64,000 nucleotides of DNA, taken from JBFXDI01 sp050181295 (GTDB taxonomy: Bacteria > Pseudomonadota > Alphaproteobacteria > Rhizobiales > Aestuariivirgaceae). The notes under the pieces were generated by a model, which made no database searches, was not told the DNA's origin, and saw only the letters and a program-made list of their open reading frames with translations. Below, piece by piece: positions 51,621-61,419 of the stretch. The DNA is taken from the NCBI GenBank assembly GCA_050181295.1, contig JBFXDI010000001.1:15563-79562 (forward strand). Reading direction: 5' to 3'. The position numbers were made by a program, and so were the translations under genes. How positions within the stretch are numbered: position 1 is the first letter of the stretch; each line of letters opens with the position of its first letter.

Positions 51621-52406
51621 ATGAAAGTCAGCCGTAGATTGATGATGGCCCTGGCGGCGGCGTCGATGTTCGCCGTCTCCGGGCAGGCGCATGCGGATCT
51701 GAAGTTCGGCGTGGCGGCCGAGCCCTATCCGCCCTTCACCTCGAAGGATGCGTCCGGCAAGTGGGTCGGTTGGGAGGTCGACGCCATGAATGCCGTTTGC
51801 AAGGCCATGAACGAGAAGTGCGAGATTGTCGAGGTGGCCTGGGACGGCATCATCCCGTCGCTCACCTCCAAGCAGATCGACGTCATCTGGTCGTCGATGT
51901 CGATCACCGCCGAGCGCATGAAGACGATCGACTTCACTGACATGTACTACAACACGCCGACCGTCATCATCGGCCAGAAGGACGGCGACAAGGACATCAC
52001 GCCGGAGCACCTCAAGGGCAAGACCATCGGCGTGCAGATCTCGACGATCCACCAGAACTACGTGCAGAAGTATTTCGGCGAAGGCTCGACCATCAAGACC
52101 TACCAGACGCAGGACGAGGCCAACAACGACCTCGCGGCGGGCCGGCTCGACTACGTCCAGGCCGACGGCAGCGCGCTCGACGCCTATCTGCAGACGGACC
52201 AGGGCAAGGCCTGCTGTGAACTCAAGGGCGCCGTGCCCGAGGATCCGGAAATCCTCGGCCAGGGCGTGGGCGGCGGCCTGCGCAAGGAGGACACGGCGCT
52301 CAAGGAGAAGCTCAACGCGGCGATCAAGCAGGTCGCGGCGGCCGGTGAGTTCAAGACCATGACGGATAAGTACCCCGAGCTCGTCGGCAAGATGATCACG
52401 CCGTAA
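51621..52406 (+). CDS. Amino-acid ABC transporter periplasmic binding protein (family 3)
   Basis: 261 residues. The signal peptide ends at AHA-D near residue 26. The mature N-terminus LKFGVAAEPYPPFTSKDASG, then GWEVDAMNAVCKAM and DVIWSSMSITAERMKTIDFTD, are family-3 signatures with the usual ligand-contact Ser-Ser-Met-Ser-Ile-Thr and Arg. GGGGAGTG lies before the ATG. It belongs to the operon with the upstream ATPase and downstream permeases. Likely substrates are polar amino acids or opines. Confidence 0.92.
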   Translation: MKVSRRLMMALAAASMFAVSGQAHADLKFGVAAEPYPPFTSKDASGKWVGWEVDAMNAVCKAMNEKCEIVEVAWDGIIPSLTSKQIDVIWSSMSITAERMKTIDFTDMYYNTPTVIIGQKDGDKDITPEHLKGKTIGVQISTIHQNYVQKYFGEGSTIKTYQTQDEANNDLAAGRLDYVQADGSALDAYLQTDQGKACCELKGAVPEDPEILGQGVGGGLRKEDTALKEKLNAAIKQVAAAGEFKTMTDKYPELVGKMITP

Positions 52407-52474
52407 CACAAGAGCGAGCGACCGCGCGGACGTGAGGGCTTCCGCGCGGGTTCGCTTCCTAAAAGGGGGGACCA

Positions 52475-53167
52475 GTGGGACCGCTCGAGCTTCTGGCGCT
52501 CGAGCCGCCCGGTTGGGGCGGCAACCTGCTCCGCGGCGCCATCTCGACCATCGAGATCGCGCTCCTCGCCTACAGTCTCGGAATCCTGATCGGCCTCGGC
52601 GGCGCCATGGTGAAGCTGCGCGGCGGCCGCTTCGCGCGGGGCGCGGCCGAGATCTACACGACGCTGGTGCGCGCCTCGCCTGAGCTGCTTCTCATCCTGC
52701 TGCTCTATTATGCTGGCACTGGCGCGCTGAAGGCCGCCTTCGACATCACCGTCAACGGCTTCCTCGCCGCCGTCTGCGTCCTGGGTTTCGTGCAGGGCGC
52801 CTACGCGACCGAGGTGCTGCGGGCGGCGATCAGGGCCATTCCTTTCGGGCAGGTCGAAGCCGCGCGCGCCTACGGCATGGGGCCGCTTCTCTCCTTCCGG
52901 CGCATCATCCTGCCCGCCATGATGCCGTTCGCGCTGCCCGGCATGGCCAACCTCTGGATGATCGTGGTGAAGGACTCCGCCCTCATCAGTGTCGTGGGCT
53001 ATTCCGAGCTTGCGCTCGAGACGCGCCAGGCGGCGGGCGGCACGAAGGCCTATATCACCTTCTACCTGGCGGCAGGCGCCATCTACCTCAGCATCACGCT
53101 CTTCTCGGAGCAGATCATCCGCCTGATCGAGCGCCACTTCCGGCGCGGCATGCCGAAGCTCGGGTGA
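52475..53167 (+). CDS. Amino-acid ABC transporter permease (HisQ-like)
   Basis: 230 residues starting at GTG (52475), supported by AGGGGGGA just upstream. Five membrane segments are present. The coupling loop FGQVEAARAYGMGPLLSFRRI is the family signature. It is followed 9 bases later by the second permease. HisQ and HisM types pair as a heterodimer. Confidence 0.9.
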   Translation: MGPLELLALEPPGWGGNLLRGAISTIEIALLAYSLGILIGLGGAMVKLRGGRFARGAAEIYTTLVRASPELLLILLLYYAGTGALKAAFDITVNGFLAAVCVLGFVQGAYATEVLRAAIRAIPFGQVEAARAYGMGPLLSFRRIILPAMMPFALPGMANLWMIVVKDSALISVVGYSELALETRQAAGGTKAYITFYLAAGAIYLSITLFSEQIIRLIERHFRRGMPKLG

Positions 53168-53176
53168 GGGACGAAG

Positions 53177-53866
53177 ATGGACTGGTCTTGGGTCCCCAAA
53201 TACCTGCCGATGCTGGTCGAGGGCTTCTGGCGCACGCTGCAGCTCTTCGTGCTCTCCTGCCTGTTCGGCATCATCCTCGCGGTGCCGATCGCGCTCGCGC
53301 GCATCTCCGGGCGTTGGTACCTGTCCGCGCCGGCCACCGCTTTCTGCACGGTCATCCGCGGCACGCCGCTCCTCATCCAGCTTTACCTGCTCTATTACGG
53401 TCTCGGCTCGCTGTTCCCGCTCATTCCGGAAATCCGCCAGAGCTTCCTCTGGCCGGTGCTGAGAGAGGGCTATTTCTACGCGCTGCTCGCCTTCACGCTG
53501 AGCTATGCCGGCTACGAGGGAGAAGTGATGCGCGGCGCACTTCTCGGCGTTCCGCGGGGCGAGCTCGAGGCCGCGCGCGCCTTCGGCATGAGCCCCTTGA
53601 AGGTGCTGTATCGCGTCTGGCTGCCGCGCGCCTTCCAGAACGTCTTTCCCACGCTCTCGGGCGAATCCATGCTGCAGCTCAAGGCGATCCCGCTCGCCTC
53701 GCTGGTGACGGTCATGGACCTCTTCGGCGTCACCACCATGATCCGGCAGAACACCTATCGGGTCTACGAGCCGCTGCTGATGGCGCTTGTGATCTACGTG
53801 CTTATGTTCTTTGTCGTGAACAGCGGCTTCAAGTGGCTTGAGAACCGCATCCCGCAGCGGAAATAG
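53177..53866 (+). CDS. Amino-acid ABC transporter permease (HisM-like)
   Basis: 229 residues, about five membrane segments. The coupling loop GELEAARAFGMSPLKVLYRVWL is clear, and the N-terminal scaffold helix carries WRTLQLFVLSCLFGIILAV. It is the last gene of the ATPase, DHFR-like, binding protein, permease, permease operon. The C-terminus LENRIPQRK is polar. Confidence 0.9.
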   Translation: MDWSWVPKYLPMLVEGFWRTLQLFVLSCLFGIILAVPIALARISGRWYLSAPATAFCTVIRGTPLLIQLYLLYYGLGSLFPLIPEIRQSFLWPVLREGYFYALLAFTLSYAGYEGEVMRGALLGVPRGELEAARAFGMSPLKVLYRVWLPRAFQNVFPTLSGESMLQLKAIPLASLVTVMDLFGVTTMIRQNTYRVYEPLLMALVIYVLMFFVVNSGFKWLENRIPQRK

Positions 53867-53903
53867 TTGAACGCGAACGCTGCTGTATGAGGATGAAAGG
53901 TTC

Positions 53904-55514
53904 GTGAGCAGGCTTGCCGGCAGGCTTTCCGCGTCGCCCTTCACGGCCACGACGCTGCGGATCGGTGGGCTTGCGCTCCTGGCCGGTCTTTTCCTTTTCG
54001 TTTATCTCTACAATATCGGCAGCAATCCGGCCGGCATGTTCTGCGACGAGGCGCAGATCGGGGTCGAGGCTTACCGACTGCCCATGGGAGAGGCTGATCT
54101 TCAGCCGATCCCCCTGTTCGTCCGCAATTTCGATTATGTCCACCTCGGCGTGATGCCGGCGCTCTCCACCATGCCGTTCGTCTGGCTGTTCGGGGCTGAC
54201 GAGTTCGGCATAAGGCTGGCGGCCGCCGCGATGACGCTGGCGACCCTGCTCCTGCTCTACATCACGCTGCATCGCCTGAAGATTCCCTTCCCAAGCCTCG
54301 CGGTCGCCCTTTTCGGGCTGTCCCCGGCAGTGATCCATGTTGGGCGCGTCAATCTCGGCCATGCGCCCTCCATGCTGCTGCTCGCGCTGGGTTTCTATCT
54401 CTATGTGCGGGCGCGCACGCAGCATTCGGCCTATCTGGCAGTCGCCGCCGGCCTCTGTTTCGGCCTGGGGGCCTACAGCAACGGCCCCTTCTACGTGTTC
54501 GTCCCGATGCTGATCGCGGCCATCGGCATCGGCGAGTCCTGCTTCAACGGCCGCAACTGGCGTGACTGGAAACCCTATGCCTGGACTGCCGGCGTCTGCG
54601 CCCTGCTGATGCTGCCCTTCGCCTACGAGCTCCTGACCAACCCGGAGTTCCTCAAGCGTTTCGCGGACAAGCAGTTTTCTCACTACCAACTGCTGTCAGG
54701 AGCGCGCCTCCTCGAAATGATTGCGAACTACCCGAAATACTTCAGCATAGACTATCTCTTCAGGGTCGGAGAGACCGGGCTTCCCGGCGGCTGGATCACG
54801 CGGCACTCCGTTCCCGGAGCCGGAGAGCTCAACTGGATGCTGCTGCCCATGCTCGCGCTGGCAGTCATCGGACTTGTTCGCTGCTGGCGCCATCCTTCCA
54901 TGCGTTTCCTTGTTCCCTGGGTAGCCATCGCCATCGCCTATCCGTTCCCGGATCTGCTGACGGCCACCGCAGCGAACCCGCCCTATACGTTTGCGCTGAT
55001 GGGCGCGACGCTCGCGATCCCGTTCCTGGCCGCGCTCGGGCTCCTCGGCTTGTGGAGTCTGCTGCCGGAGCGGCCACGACTTGCGATGGCTGCGGCGTCG
55101 CTCATGCTGCTTGCGACCCTCGGCTTCGGCATGCGCTTCTACATGGGTCCCTATCAGGCCTATCCCCTTATTTCAGCCGGGTGGTTTGGCTGGCAGTTCG
55201 GTCCCCGGCAGATGATCGGCTACTTCAAGGCGCACGCCGACGACTACGACTATTTCCTGATGGACGGGAACTACAACGGGGCCGTTGCCTTCCTCGAACT
55301 TTATCTCACAGACCCGGAAATGAGGCGGAAGGCGACCCTGAACGACCTTCGGCTTTTCGACCCGACGAAGCGCCAGCTTTTCTCCGTGCGCGCCGAGGTC
55401 TGGAACAACCAGTATGACGCCGCGTGGCCTGCGAAAGACCTTCTGCGCGTGCTGGCAGTCATTCCCTACCCGAACGGAGAACCGGCGGTTTACATGGTCG
55501 AGGCGCGTCGGTGA
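53904..55514 (+). CDS. GT-C-type membrane glycosyltransferase (family 39-like)
   Basis: 536 residues starting at GTG (53904); an ATG 11 bases upstream is immediately out of frame. About ten to twelve membrane segments are present. The first extramembrane loop carries the acidic pair FCDEAQIGVEAY, the catalytic DE/DD signature of GT-C transferases (PMT/ArnT-like). The soluble C-terminal domain covers about residues 415-536. Such enzymes use polyprenyl-phosphate sugars to glycosylate lipids or proteins. It stands alone, and no partner gene reveals the acceptor. Confidence 0.75.
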   Translation: MSRLAGRLSASPFTATTLRIGGLALLAGLFLFVYLYNIGSNPAGMFCDEAQIGVEAYRLPMGEADLQPIPLFVRNFDYVHLGVMPALSTMPFVWLFGADEFGIRLAAAAMTLATLLLLYITLHRLKIPFPSLAVALFGLSPAVIHVGRVNLGHAPSMLLLALGFYLYVRARTQHSAYLAVAAGLCFGLGAYSNGPFYVFVPMLIAAIGIGESCFNGRNWRDWKPYAWTAGVCALLMLPFAYELLTNPEFLKRFADKQFSHYQLLSGARLLEMIANYPKYFSIDYLFRVGETGLPGGWITRHSVPGAGELNWMLLPMLALAVIGLVRCWRHPSMRFLVPWVAIAIAYPFPDLLTATAANPPYTFALMGATLAIPFLAALGLLGLWSLLPERPRLAMAAASLMLLATLGFGMRFYMGPYQAYPLISAGWFGWQFGPRQMIGYFKAHADDYDYFLMDGNYNGAVAFLELYLTDPEMRRKATLNDLRLFDPTKRQLFSVRAEVWNNQYDAAWPAKDLLRVLAVIPYPNGEPAVYMVEARR

Positions 55515-55556
55515 TGTCGCGCCTCGATCCGCCGAATGGAGCCGAGACGCCGAGTC

Positions 55557-56957
55557 CTACGCGTGGATTGCGCGACCCGCCACCGCGAGGCAGGCTTCCT
55601 TGACGGCTTCCGAGAAGGTCGGGTGCGCGTGGCAGGTGCGCGCGAGGTCCTCCGAGGAACCGCCGAACTCCATGAGCACCGCCGCCTCGTGGATAAGCTC
55701 GCCCGCCATGTGGCCGACGATATGGACGCCGAGCACGCGGTCCGACTTCGCGTCCGCCAGCACCTTCACGAAGCCGTCCGCCATCTGGATGGCCTTGGCG
55801 CGGCCGTTGGCGAGGAACGGGAACTTGCCGGCCTTGTAGTCTATGTTCGCGGCCTTGAGCTCCTCCTCAGTCTTGCCGACGGCTGCGATCTCGGGCGCGG
55901 TGTAGACGACCCCCGGGATGACCTCGTAGTTCACGTGCCCCGACTGCCCCGCGAGATGCTCGGCGAGCGCCACGCCCTCCTCCTCGCCCTTGTGGGCGAG
56001 CATCGGTCCCCGGATCACATCACCGATGGCGTAGATGCCCTCGACACTGGTCTCGAAATGCTCTCCGACGATGACACGGCCCTTCTCGTCGCGCTTGACG
56101 CCGGCCTCGTCGAGGCCGAGGCCTTCCGTGTAGGGGACGCGCCCGATCGCCACCAGCACCACGTCCGCCTCGATGGTTTCCGGCGTTCCGCCCTTGGCGG
56201 GCTCGACGGTGATGCCGAGACCCTTCTTCCGCTTCTCCACCCCGGTCACCTTCGAGGAGAGCTTGAAGGCGAAGCCCTGGCGCTGCAACAGGCGCTGCGC
56301 CTGCTTGGCAAGCTCGCCGTCCATCCCCGGCAGGATGCGGTCGAGGAACTCGACCACCGTCACCTTGGCCCCGAGCCGCCGCCACACCGAGCCGAGCTCG
56401 AGCCCGATCACGCCGGCGCCAACGACGACGAGATGCTCCGGCACTTTTTCCAGCACGAGCGCACCGGTCGAGGACACCACCGTCTTCTCGTCGATCTCGA
56501 TCCCCTTGAGCCTCGCCACATCGGAGCCGGTAGCGATGGCGATGCTTTTTGTCTCGACCATCTGCTTCTCGCCCTTGTCGGACGTGACCTCGACCTTGCC
56601 TGTGCCCAGGATGCGGGCCGTGCCGCGGAAGGCCGTCACCTTGTTCTTCTTGAACAGGAACTCGACACCTTTCGTGTTGCCGTCGACCGCCTCGCCCTTG
56701 AAGGCCATCATCTGCTTCAGATCGAGCTTCGGCGCCGGCAGGCCGATCCCCATTTTGGCGAAGGCGTGACCCGCTTCGTCGAACATTTCCGCCGCATGCA
56801 GCAGCGCCTTCGACGGGATGCAGCCGACATTGGCGCAGGTGCCGCCATGCGCCGCGCGCCTCTCCACCACCGCCACCTTGAGCCCGAGCTGCGCTGCCCT
56901 GATGGCGCACACATAGCCGGCCGGCCCGGTGCCGATGATCGTCAGGTCGAAGGTCAT
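55557..56957 (-). CDS. lpd: Dihydrolipoyl dehydrogenase (E3)
   Basis: Reoxidises dihydrolipoamide of the 2-oxoglutarate (and possibly other) dehydrogenase complexes with NAD+. 466 residues. FAD-binding IIGTGPAGYVCAIRAAQLG, redox-active Cys41/Cys46 in GTCANVGCIPSKALL, an NAD-binding VVGAGVIGLELGSVW, and the C-terminal His-Glu pair HAHPTFSEAV are intact. It is the last gene of mdh-sucC-sucD-sucA-sucB-lpd, starting 45 bases after sucB. Confidence 0.95.
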   Translation of the reverse strand: MTFDLTIIGTGPAGYVCAIRAAQLGLKVAVVERRAAHGGTCANVGCIPSKALLHAAEMFDEAGHAFAKMGIGLPAPKLDLKQMMAFKGEAVDGNTKGVEFLFKKNKVTAFRGTARILGTGKVEVTSDKGEKQMVETKSIAIATGSDVARLKGIEIDEKTVVSSTGALVLEKVPEHLVVVGAGVIGLELGSVWRRLGAKVTVVEFLDRILPGMDGELAKQAQRLLQRQGFAFKLSSKVTGVEKRKKGLGITVEPAKGGTPETIEADVVLVAIGRVPYTEGLGLDEAGVKRDEKGRVIVGEHFETSVEGIYAIGDVIRGPMLAHKGEEEGVALAEHLAGQSGHVNYEVIPGVVYTAPEIAAVGKTEEELKAANIDYKAGKFPFLANGRAKAIQMADGFVKVLADAKSDRVLGVHIVGHMAGELIHEAAVLMEFGGSSEDLARTCHAHPTFSEAVKEACLAVAGRAIHA

Positions 56958-57002
56958 GCTGTTCTCTTCGTGTGCTTGCGCGGGATCGGAGCTCGGCGGC
57001 GC

Positions 57003-58307
57003 TCAGAGATCGAGCAGCAGGCGCTGCGGGTCCTCGAGGCAGTCCTTCACGCGCACAAGGAAGGTGACGGCCTCCTTCCCGTCGACGACCCGGTGGTCGT
57101 AGGAGAGCGCCAGGTACATCATCGGCCGGATCTCGATCTTGCCGTCGACCGCCATCGGCCGTTCCTGGATCTTGTGCATGCCGAGGATGCCCGACTGCGG
57201 CGCATTGAGGATCGGCGTCGACATGAGCGAACCGTAGACGCCGCCGTTCGAGATGGTGAAGGTGCCGCCCTGCATCTCCTCGATCTTGAGCTGGCCGTCG
57301 CGGGCGCGCCTGCCGAGATCGGCGATTGTGGACTCGATCCCGGCGAGCGAGAGACGGTCGGCGTCGCGCACCACCGGCACGACGAGACCCTTGTCGGTCC
57401 CGACCGCGACGCCGATGTGATAGTAGTTCTTGTAGACGAGATCCTCTCCGTCGATCTCGGCATTGACGGCCGGAATTTCCTTCAAGGCCTGGATCACCGC
57501 CTTCGCGAAGAAGCCCATGAAGCCGAGCTTCACGCCGTGGCGCTTCTCGAACAGCTCCTTGTACTGGTTGCGAAGCGCCATGACCGCCGTCATGTCCACC
57601 TCGTTGAAGGTGGTTAGCATGGCGGCCGTGTTCTGGGCGTCCTTGAGGCGGCGCGCGATCGTCTGGCGGAGCCTCGACATCCGCACCCGCTCCTCGCGCT
57701 CTCCATCGCTCTGGGGCACGGGCGCGCGGGCAACTTTCGGCGCGGGCTGAGGCGCCGGCTTCGGAGCAGCGGGTGCCGGCGTCTCCGGAGGCTTGGCGAG
57801 ATAGTCGAGCACATCGCCCTTCGTGAGCCGGCCGTCCTTGCCGCTCGCCTCGATGGCGGCGGGATCGGCGCCGCTCTCGGTGATGAGCTTGCGCACCGCT
57901 GGCGACTGAGGTGCAGCCTCGGCGGCCGCTTTCTGCGGCTTCGGAGCTTCCTTGGCCTCCGGCTGCTTTTCTTCCGACGCCGCCTTCGCCGGCTTTACCT
58001 CCTCGGTCTTGGCGGGCTTCTTCTCCTCCGCCTTCTTCGGGGCTTCGGACTTGGATTTGGCGGCGGCCGCGCCCTCGGCGATCTTGCCGAGCAGCGTTCC
58101 GACGTTCACGGTCTCGCCGCTCGCGACGCTGATCGCCTCCAGCACGCCGGAGGCCGGGGCCGGCACCTCCACCGTCACCTTGTCGGTCTCGAGCTCGACC
58201 AGCGGCTCGTCCGCCGCGACCGCCTCGCCCTCCTTCTTGAACCACTGGGCGATCGTCGCCTCGGTGACGGATTCGCCGAGCGCGGGGACCCGGATTTCTG
58301 TGGTCAT
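57003..58307 (-). CDS. sucB: 2-oxoglutarate dehydrogenase E2 (dihydrolipoyl succinyltransferase)
   Basis: 434 residues. The N-terminal lipoyl domain carries Lys43 in ELETDKVTVEVPAP. An Ala/Lys/Pro/Glu-rich linker (about 78-135) leads to the peripheral-subunit-binding domain (SPAVRKLITESGADPAAIEA), then a second Pro/Ala linker. The catalytic domain ends with LALSYDHRVVDGKEAVTFL (active-site His and Asp). One lipoyl domain and the TDKV context mark succinyl- rather than acetyltransferase, as does the upstream sucA. Confidence 0.95.
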   Translation of the reverse strand: MTTEIRVPALGESVTEATIAQWFKKEGEAVAADEPLVELETDKVTVEVPAPASGVLEAISVASGETVNVGTLLGKIAEGAAAAKSKSEAPKKAEEKKPAKTEEVKPAKAASEEKQPEAKEAPKPQKAAAEAAPQSPAVRKLITESGADPAAIEASGKDGRLTKGDVLDYLAKPPETPAPAAPKPAPQPAPKVARAPVPQSDGEREERVRMSRLRQTIARRLKDAQNTAAMLTTFNEVDMTAVMALRNQYKELFEKRHGVKLGFMGFFAKAVIQALKEIPAVNAEIDGEDLVYKNYYHIGVAVGTDKGLVVPVVRDADRLSLAGIESTIADLGRRARDGQLKIEEMQGGTFTISNGGVYGSLMSTPILNAPQSGILGMHKIQERPMAVDGKIEIRPMMYLALSYDHRVVDGKEAVTFLVRVKDCLEDPQRLLLDL

Positions 58308-58378
58308 GGTCTAGAGCCTCTGAACGAAAGGGATTGAGACGTCCCTTCGCGCGCTGCCGTGCGGAGGAACGCGGGATG

Positions 58379-61324
58379 TCATTCGGGCCGCAAGGCCTCG
58401 TCGAGGAAGGACTGCAGCTCCTTCAGGTGCTTGCTCATGAGGCCGGTGGCGGTGGCGGCCGATGCCGAGCGGCCGACATAGCGCGGGCGCTTGTGGCTGG
58501 CATCGACATAGTTCAGCACCCATTCGATGTTGGGCTGAACGAAGCTCCAGGCACCCATGTTGTAGGGCTCCTCCTGGCACCACACCGTTTCCGCCTGCGG
58601 GAAGCGGCCGAGCTCGGTCACCAGCGCCTTGTGGGGGAAGGGATAGAGCTGCTCGATGCGCATGAGATAGACGTCGTTGAGGCCGCGCTTCGCCCGCTCC
58701 TCGTAGAGATCGAAGTACACTTTTCCGGAGCACAACACGACCCGCCGGATCTTCTCGTCCGCAACCAGCCTCACCTCCTGGTTCGGCAGCACCTCCGCAT
58801 CGTCGTAGAGCACGCGGTGGAAGGTGGCGCCGCCCGCCAGCTCCTCGATCGAGGATACCGCCCGCTTGTGACGGAGCAGCGACTTCGGCGTCATGAGGAT
58901 GAGGGGCTTGCGGAAGTCGCGCTTGAGCTGCCGGCGCAGGATGTGGAAGTAGTTGGCGGGCGTCGTGCAGTTGGCGACCTGCATGTTGTCCTCGGCGCAC
59001 ATCTGCAGATAGCGCTCGAGGCGGGCCGAGGAATGCTCGGGCCCCTGCCCCTCGTAGCCATGCGGCAGCAGCGCGACGAGGCCCGACATCCGGAGCCACT
59101 TGCGCTCACCCGACGAGATGAACTGGTCGAACACCACCTGCGCGCCGTTGGCGAAGTCGCCGAACTGCGCTTCCCACAGCACGAGCGCGTTGGGCTCGGC
59201 GAGCGAATAGCCGTACTCGAAGCCGAGCACCGCCTCCTCCGAGAGCATGGAGTTGATGATCTCGGCCTTGACCTTCTGGTTGCGGTCGATGTGGTTCAAG
59301 GGCGTGTAGCGTTTCTCGGTCTCCTGATCGACGAGCACTGCATGCCGCTGCGAGAAGGTGCCGCGCTGCACGTCCTGGCCCGAGAGGCGGACGCGGAACC
59401 CATCTTCGAGCAGCGTGCCGAAGGCGAGCGCCTCCGCCGTCGACCAGTCGATGCCCGTGCCGTCCTCTATCATCTTGCGGCGGCCATCGAGGATGCGCTG
59501 CAGCGTACGGTGCAGGTTGAAGTTCTTGGGTGGTGTTGCGATCTTGAGCCCGATGCGCTTCAGCCGCTCGATTTCCACGCCCGTCTGTCCGCGGCGCGGA
59601 TCGTCCAGTTCCCTCGCCCGCGCGATGCCCGACCAGCGCCCATCCAGCCAGTCGGCCTTGTTGGACCGGTAGCCTTCGGAGGCCGCGAAATCCTCGTCCA
59701 GCTTGGCGCGGTAGCCGAGCTTCAGGGACTCAACGCCCTCGCCGTCGAGCACGCCTTCCTCGATCAGCCGCTTGGCGTAGATCTCGCCGACCGTCGGATG
59801 CTCCTTGATGCGCCGGTACATGAGCGGCTGCGTGAAGGCCGGCTCGTCGGATTCGTTGTGACCGAAGCGGCGGTAGCAGAACATGTCGACGACCACCGGA
59901 CGCGCGAACTTCTGCCGGAACTCGGTTGCGATCTTCGCCGCGTAGACAGCCGCCTCCGGGTCGTCGCCGTTCACGTGGAAGATTGGCGCCTCGATCATTT
60001 TCGCGACGTCGGAGGGATAGGGCGAGGAGCGCGCCCAGATGGGGCTCGTGGTGAAGCCGATCTGGTTGTTGATGATGAAATGCACCGAGCCGCCGGAGCG
60101 ATGGCCCCGAAGGCCCGAAAGGCCGAAGCACTCCGCCACCACGCCCTGGCCCGCGAAGGCGGCGTCGCCATGGATGAGGAGCGGCATGATGCTGCCGCGG
60201 GACTTGTCGCCCCGCTGGTCCTGCTTGGCGCGCGCCTTCCCGAGCACCACGGGATCGACGATCTCGAGATGCGACGGGTTGGCGGTGAGCGAAAGATGCA
60301 CCGTGTTGCCGTCGAAATCGCGGTCGGAGGAGGAGCCGAGATGGTATTTGACGTCGCCTGAGCCCTCGACCTCATCGGGCGTCGAGGAGCCGCCCTTGAA
60401 TTCATGGAAAATGGCGGAGAAGGACTTCATCAGCAGGTTGGCGAGCACGTTGAGGCGCCCGCGATGCGCCATGCCGAGCACGATCTCCTTCACGCCGAGC
60501 GCGCCGCCCCGCTTGATGATCTGCTCGAGCGCCGGAATGGTCGATTCTCCGCCGTCCAGCCCGAAGCGTTTCGTGCCCGTGTACTTGATATTGAGGAAGT
60601 GCTCGAAGCCTTCGGCCTCGATGATCTTGTTGAGGATGGCGCGCTTCCCGGATTCGGTGAAGGCGATGCCCTTCTCGGGGCCTTCGATCCGTTCCTGGAT
60701 CCAGCCCTTCTGCACCGGATCGGAGATGTGCATGAACTCCACCCCGAGCGTCGAGCAGTAGGTGCGCTTCAGGATGTCGAGCATCTCGCGGATGGTCGCG
60801 CGCTCGAGGCCGAGCACGTTGTCGATGAAGATCGGCCGGTCCATGTCGCCGGGCCCGAAGCCGTAGGAGGCGGGGTCGAGTTCCGGCTGCGGGTCGGGCT
60901 CACGCAGCTTCAGGGGATCGAGATCGGCCGCCAGATGCCCGCGAATGCGGTAGGCGCGGATCATCATCAGCGCGCGCACGGAATCGAGCGTCGCCTTGCG
61001 CATCTCGCCGGCCGATGGCGCAGCGCCCTCCTGGCGCGCGCGGGCCTCGATGCGGGAAGCGACCTGGCGCTCGGCCGGCCCCCAGTTGCCGTCAAGGGCG
61101 GAGACAAGCTCGCCGTTGACCGCCTCGGGCCAGCCGGGCTCCTGCCAGGAGGGTCCCTGCGGCTCCTGCCCGTCACCGAGAGTCGCGAAGAACCTCTGCC
61201 ATTCGGGATCTACGGAGGACGAATTTTTGAGATAGCGCTCGTGCAGCTCTTCGATGAACCGGGCGTTTCCGCCGTAGAGGAACGACGTCCGCGCGAAGAC
61301 GTCATTCATGTCCGTTCTGGCCAT
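58379..61324 (-). CDS. sucA: 2-oxoglutarate dehydrogenase E1
   Basis: Thiamine-diphosphate decarboxylase of the complex, 981 residues from the ATG at 61324, with GGAGTGGAC upstream (a GTG two codons earlier is less likely). The N-terminal segment FLYGGNARFIEELHERYLKN contacts E2. LGMAHRGRLNVLANLL, GDAAFAGQGVVAECF and the ThDP-site region FIINNQIGFTTSP are all intact. The transketolase-like C-terminal half reads LPHGYEGQGPEHSSARLERY. It lies between sucD and sucB in the TCA operon. Confidence 0.96.
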   Translation of the reverse strand: MARTDMNDVFARTSFLYGGNARFIEELHERYLKNSSSVDPEWQRFFATLGDGQEPQGPSWQEPGWPEAVNGELVSALDGNWGPAERQVASRIEARARQEGAAPSAGEMRKATLDSVRALMMIRAYRIRGHLAADLDPLKLREPDPQPELDPASYGFGPGDMDRPIFIDNVLGLERATIREMLDILKRTYCSTLGVEFMHISDPVQKGWIQERIEGPEKGIAFTESGKRAILNKIIEAEGFEHFLNIKYTGTKRFGLDGGESTIPALEQIIKRGGALGVKEIVLGMAHRGRLNVLANLLMKSFSAIFHEFKGGSSTPDEVEGSGDVKYHLGSSSDRDFDGNTVHLSLTANPSHLEIVDPVVLGKARAKQDQRGDKSRGSIMPLLIHGDAAFAGQGVVAECFGLSGLRGHRSGGSVHFIINNQIGFTTSPIWARSSPYPSDVAKMIEAPIFHVNGDDPEAAVYAAKIATEFRQKFARPVVVDMFCYRRFGHNESDEPAFTQPLMYRRIKEHPTVGEIYAKRLIEEGVLDGEGVESLKLGYRAKLDEDFAASEGYRSNKADWLDGRWSGIARARELDDPRRGQTGVEIERLKRIGLKIATPPKNFNLHRTLQRILDGRRKMIEDGTGIDWSTAEALAFGTLLEDGFRVRLSGQDVQRGTFSQRHAVLVDQETEKRYTPLNHIDRNQKVKAEIINSMLSEEAVLGFEYGYSLAEPNALVLWEAQFGDFANGAQVVFDQFISSGERKWLRMSGLVALLPHGYEGQGPEHSSARLERYLQMCAEDNMQVANCTTPANYFHILRRQLKRDFRKPLILMTPKSLLRHKRAVSSIEELAGGATFHRVLYDDAEVLPNQEVRLVADEKIRRVVLCSGKVYFDLYEERAKRGLNDVYLMRIEQLYPFPHKALVTELGRFPQAETVWCQEEPYNMGAWSFVQPNIEWVLNYVDASHKRPRYVGRSASAATATGLMSKHLKELQSFLDEALRPE

Positions 61325-61419
61325 GTCCACTCCATCCGGCGATGGGTTCGCCGGTCGCCCGCAGGCCGCTCGATGGAAGCCTGATCGGGATGCTTACAAA
61401 TGCAACATAGCCAGAAGTA

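Noticed and set aside
58334..60361. Long antisense frame over sucA, and similar ones over sucB/lpd and the importer at 7.4-10 kb
   Set aside because: Shadows of strongly conserved genes; composition is that of complementary GC-rich codons.
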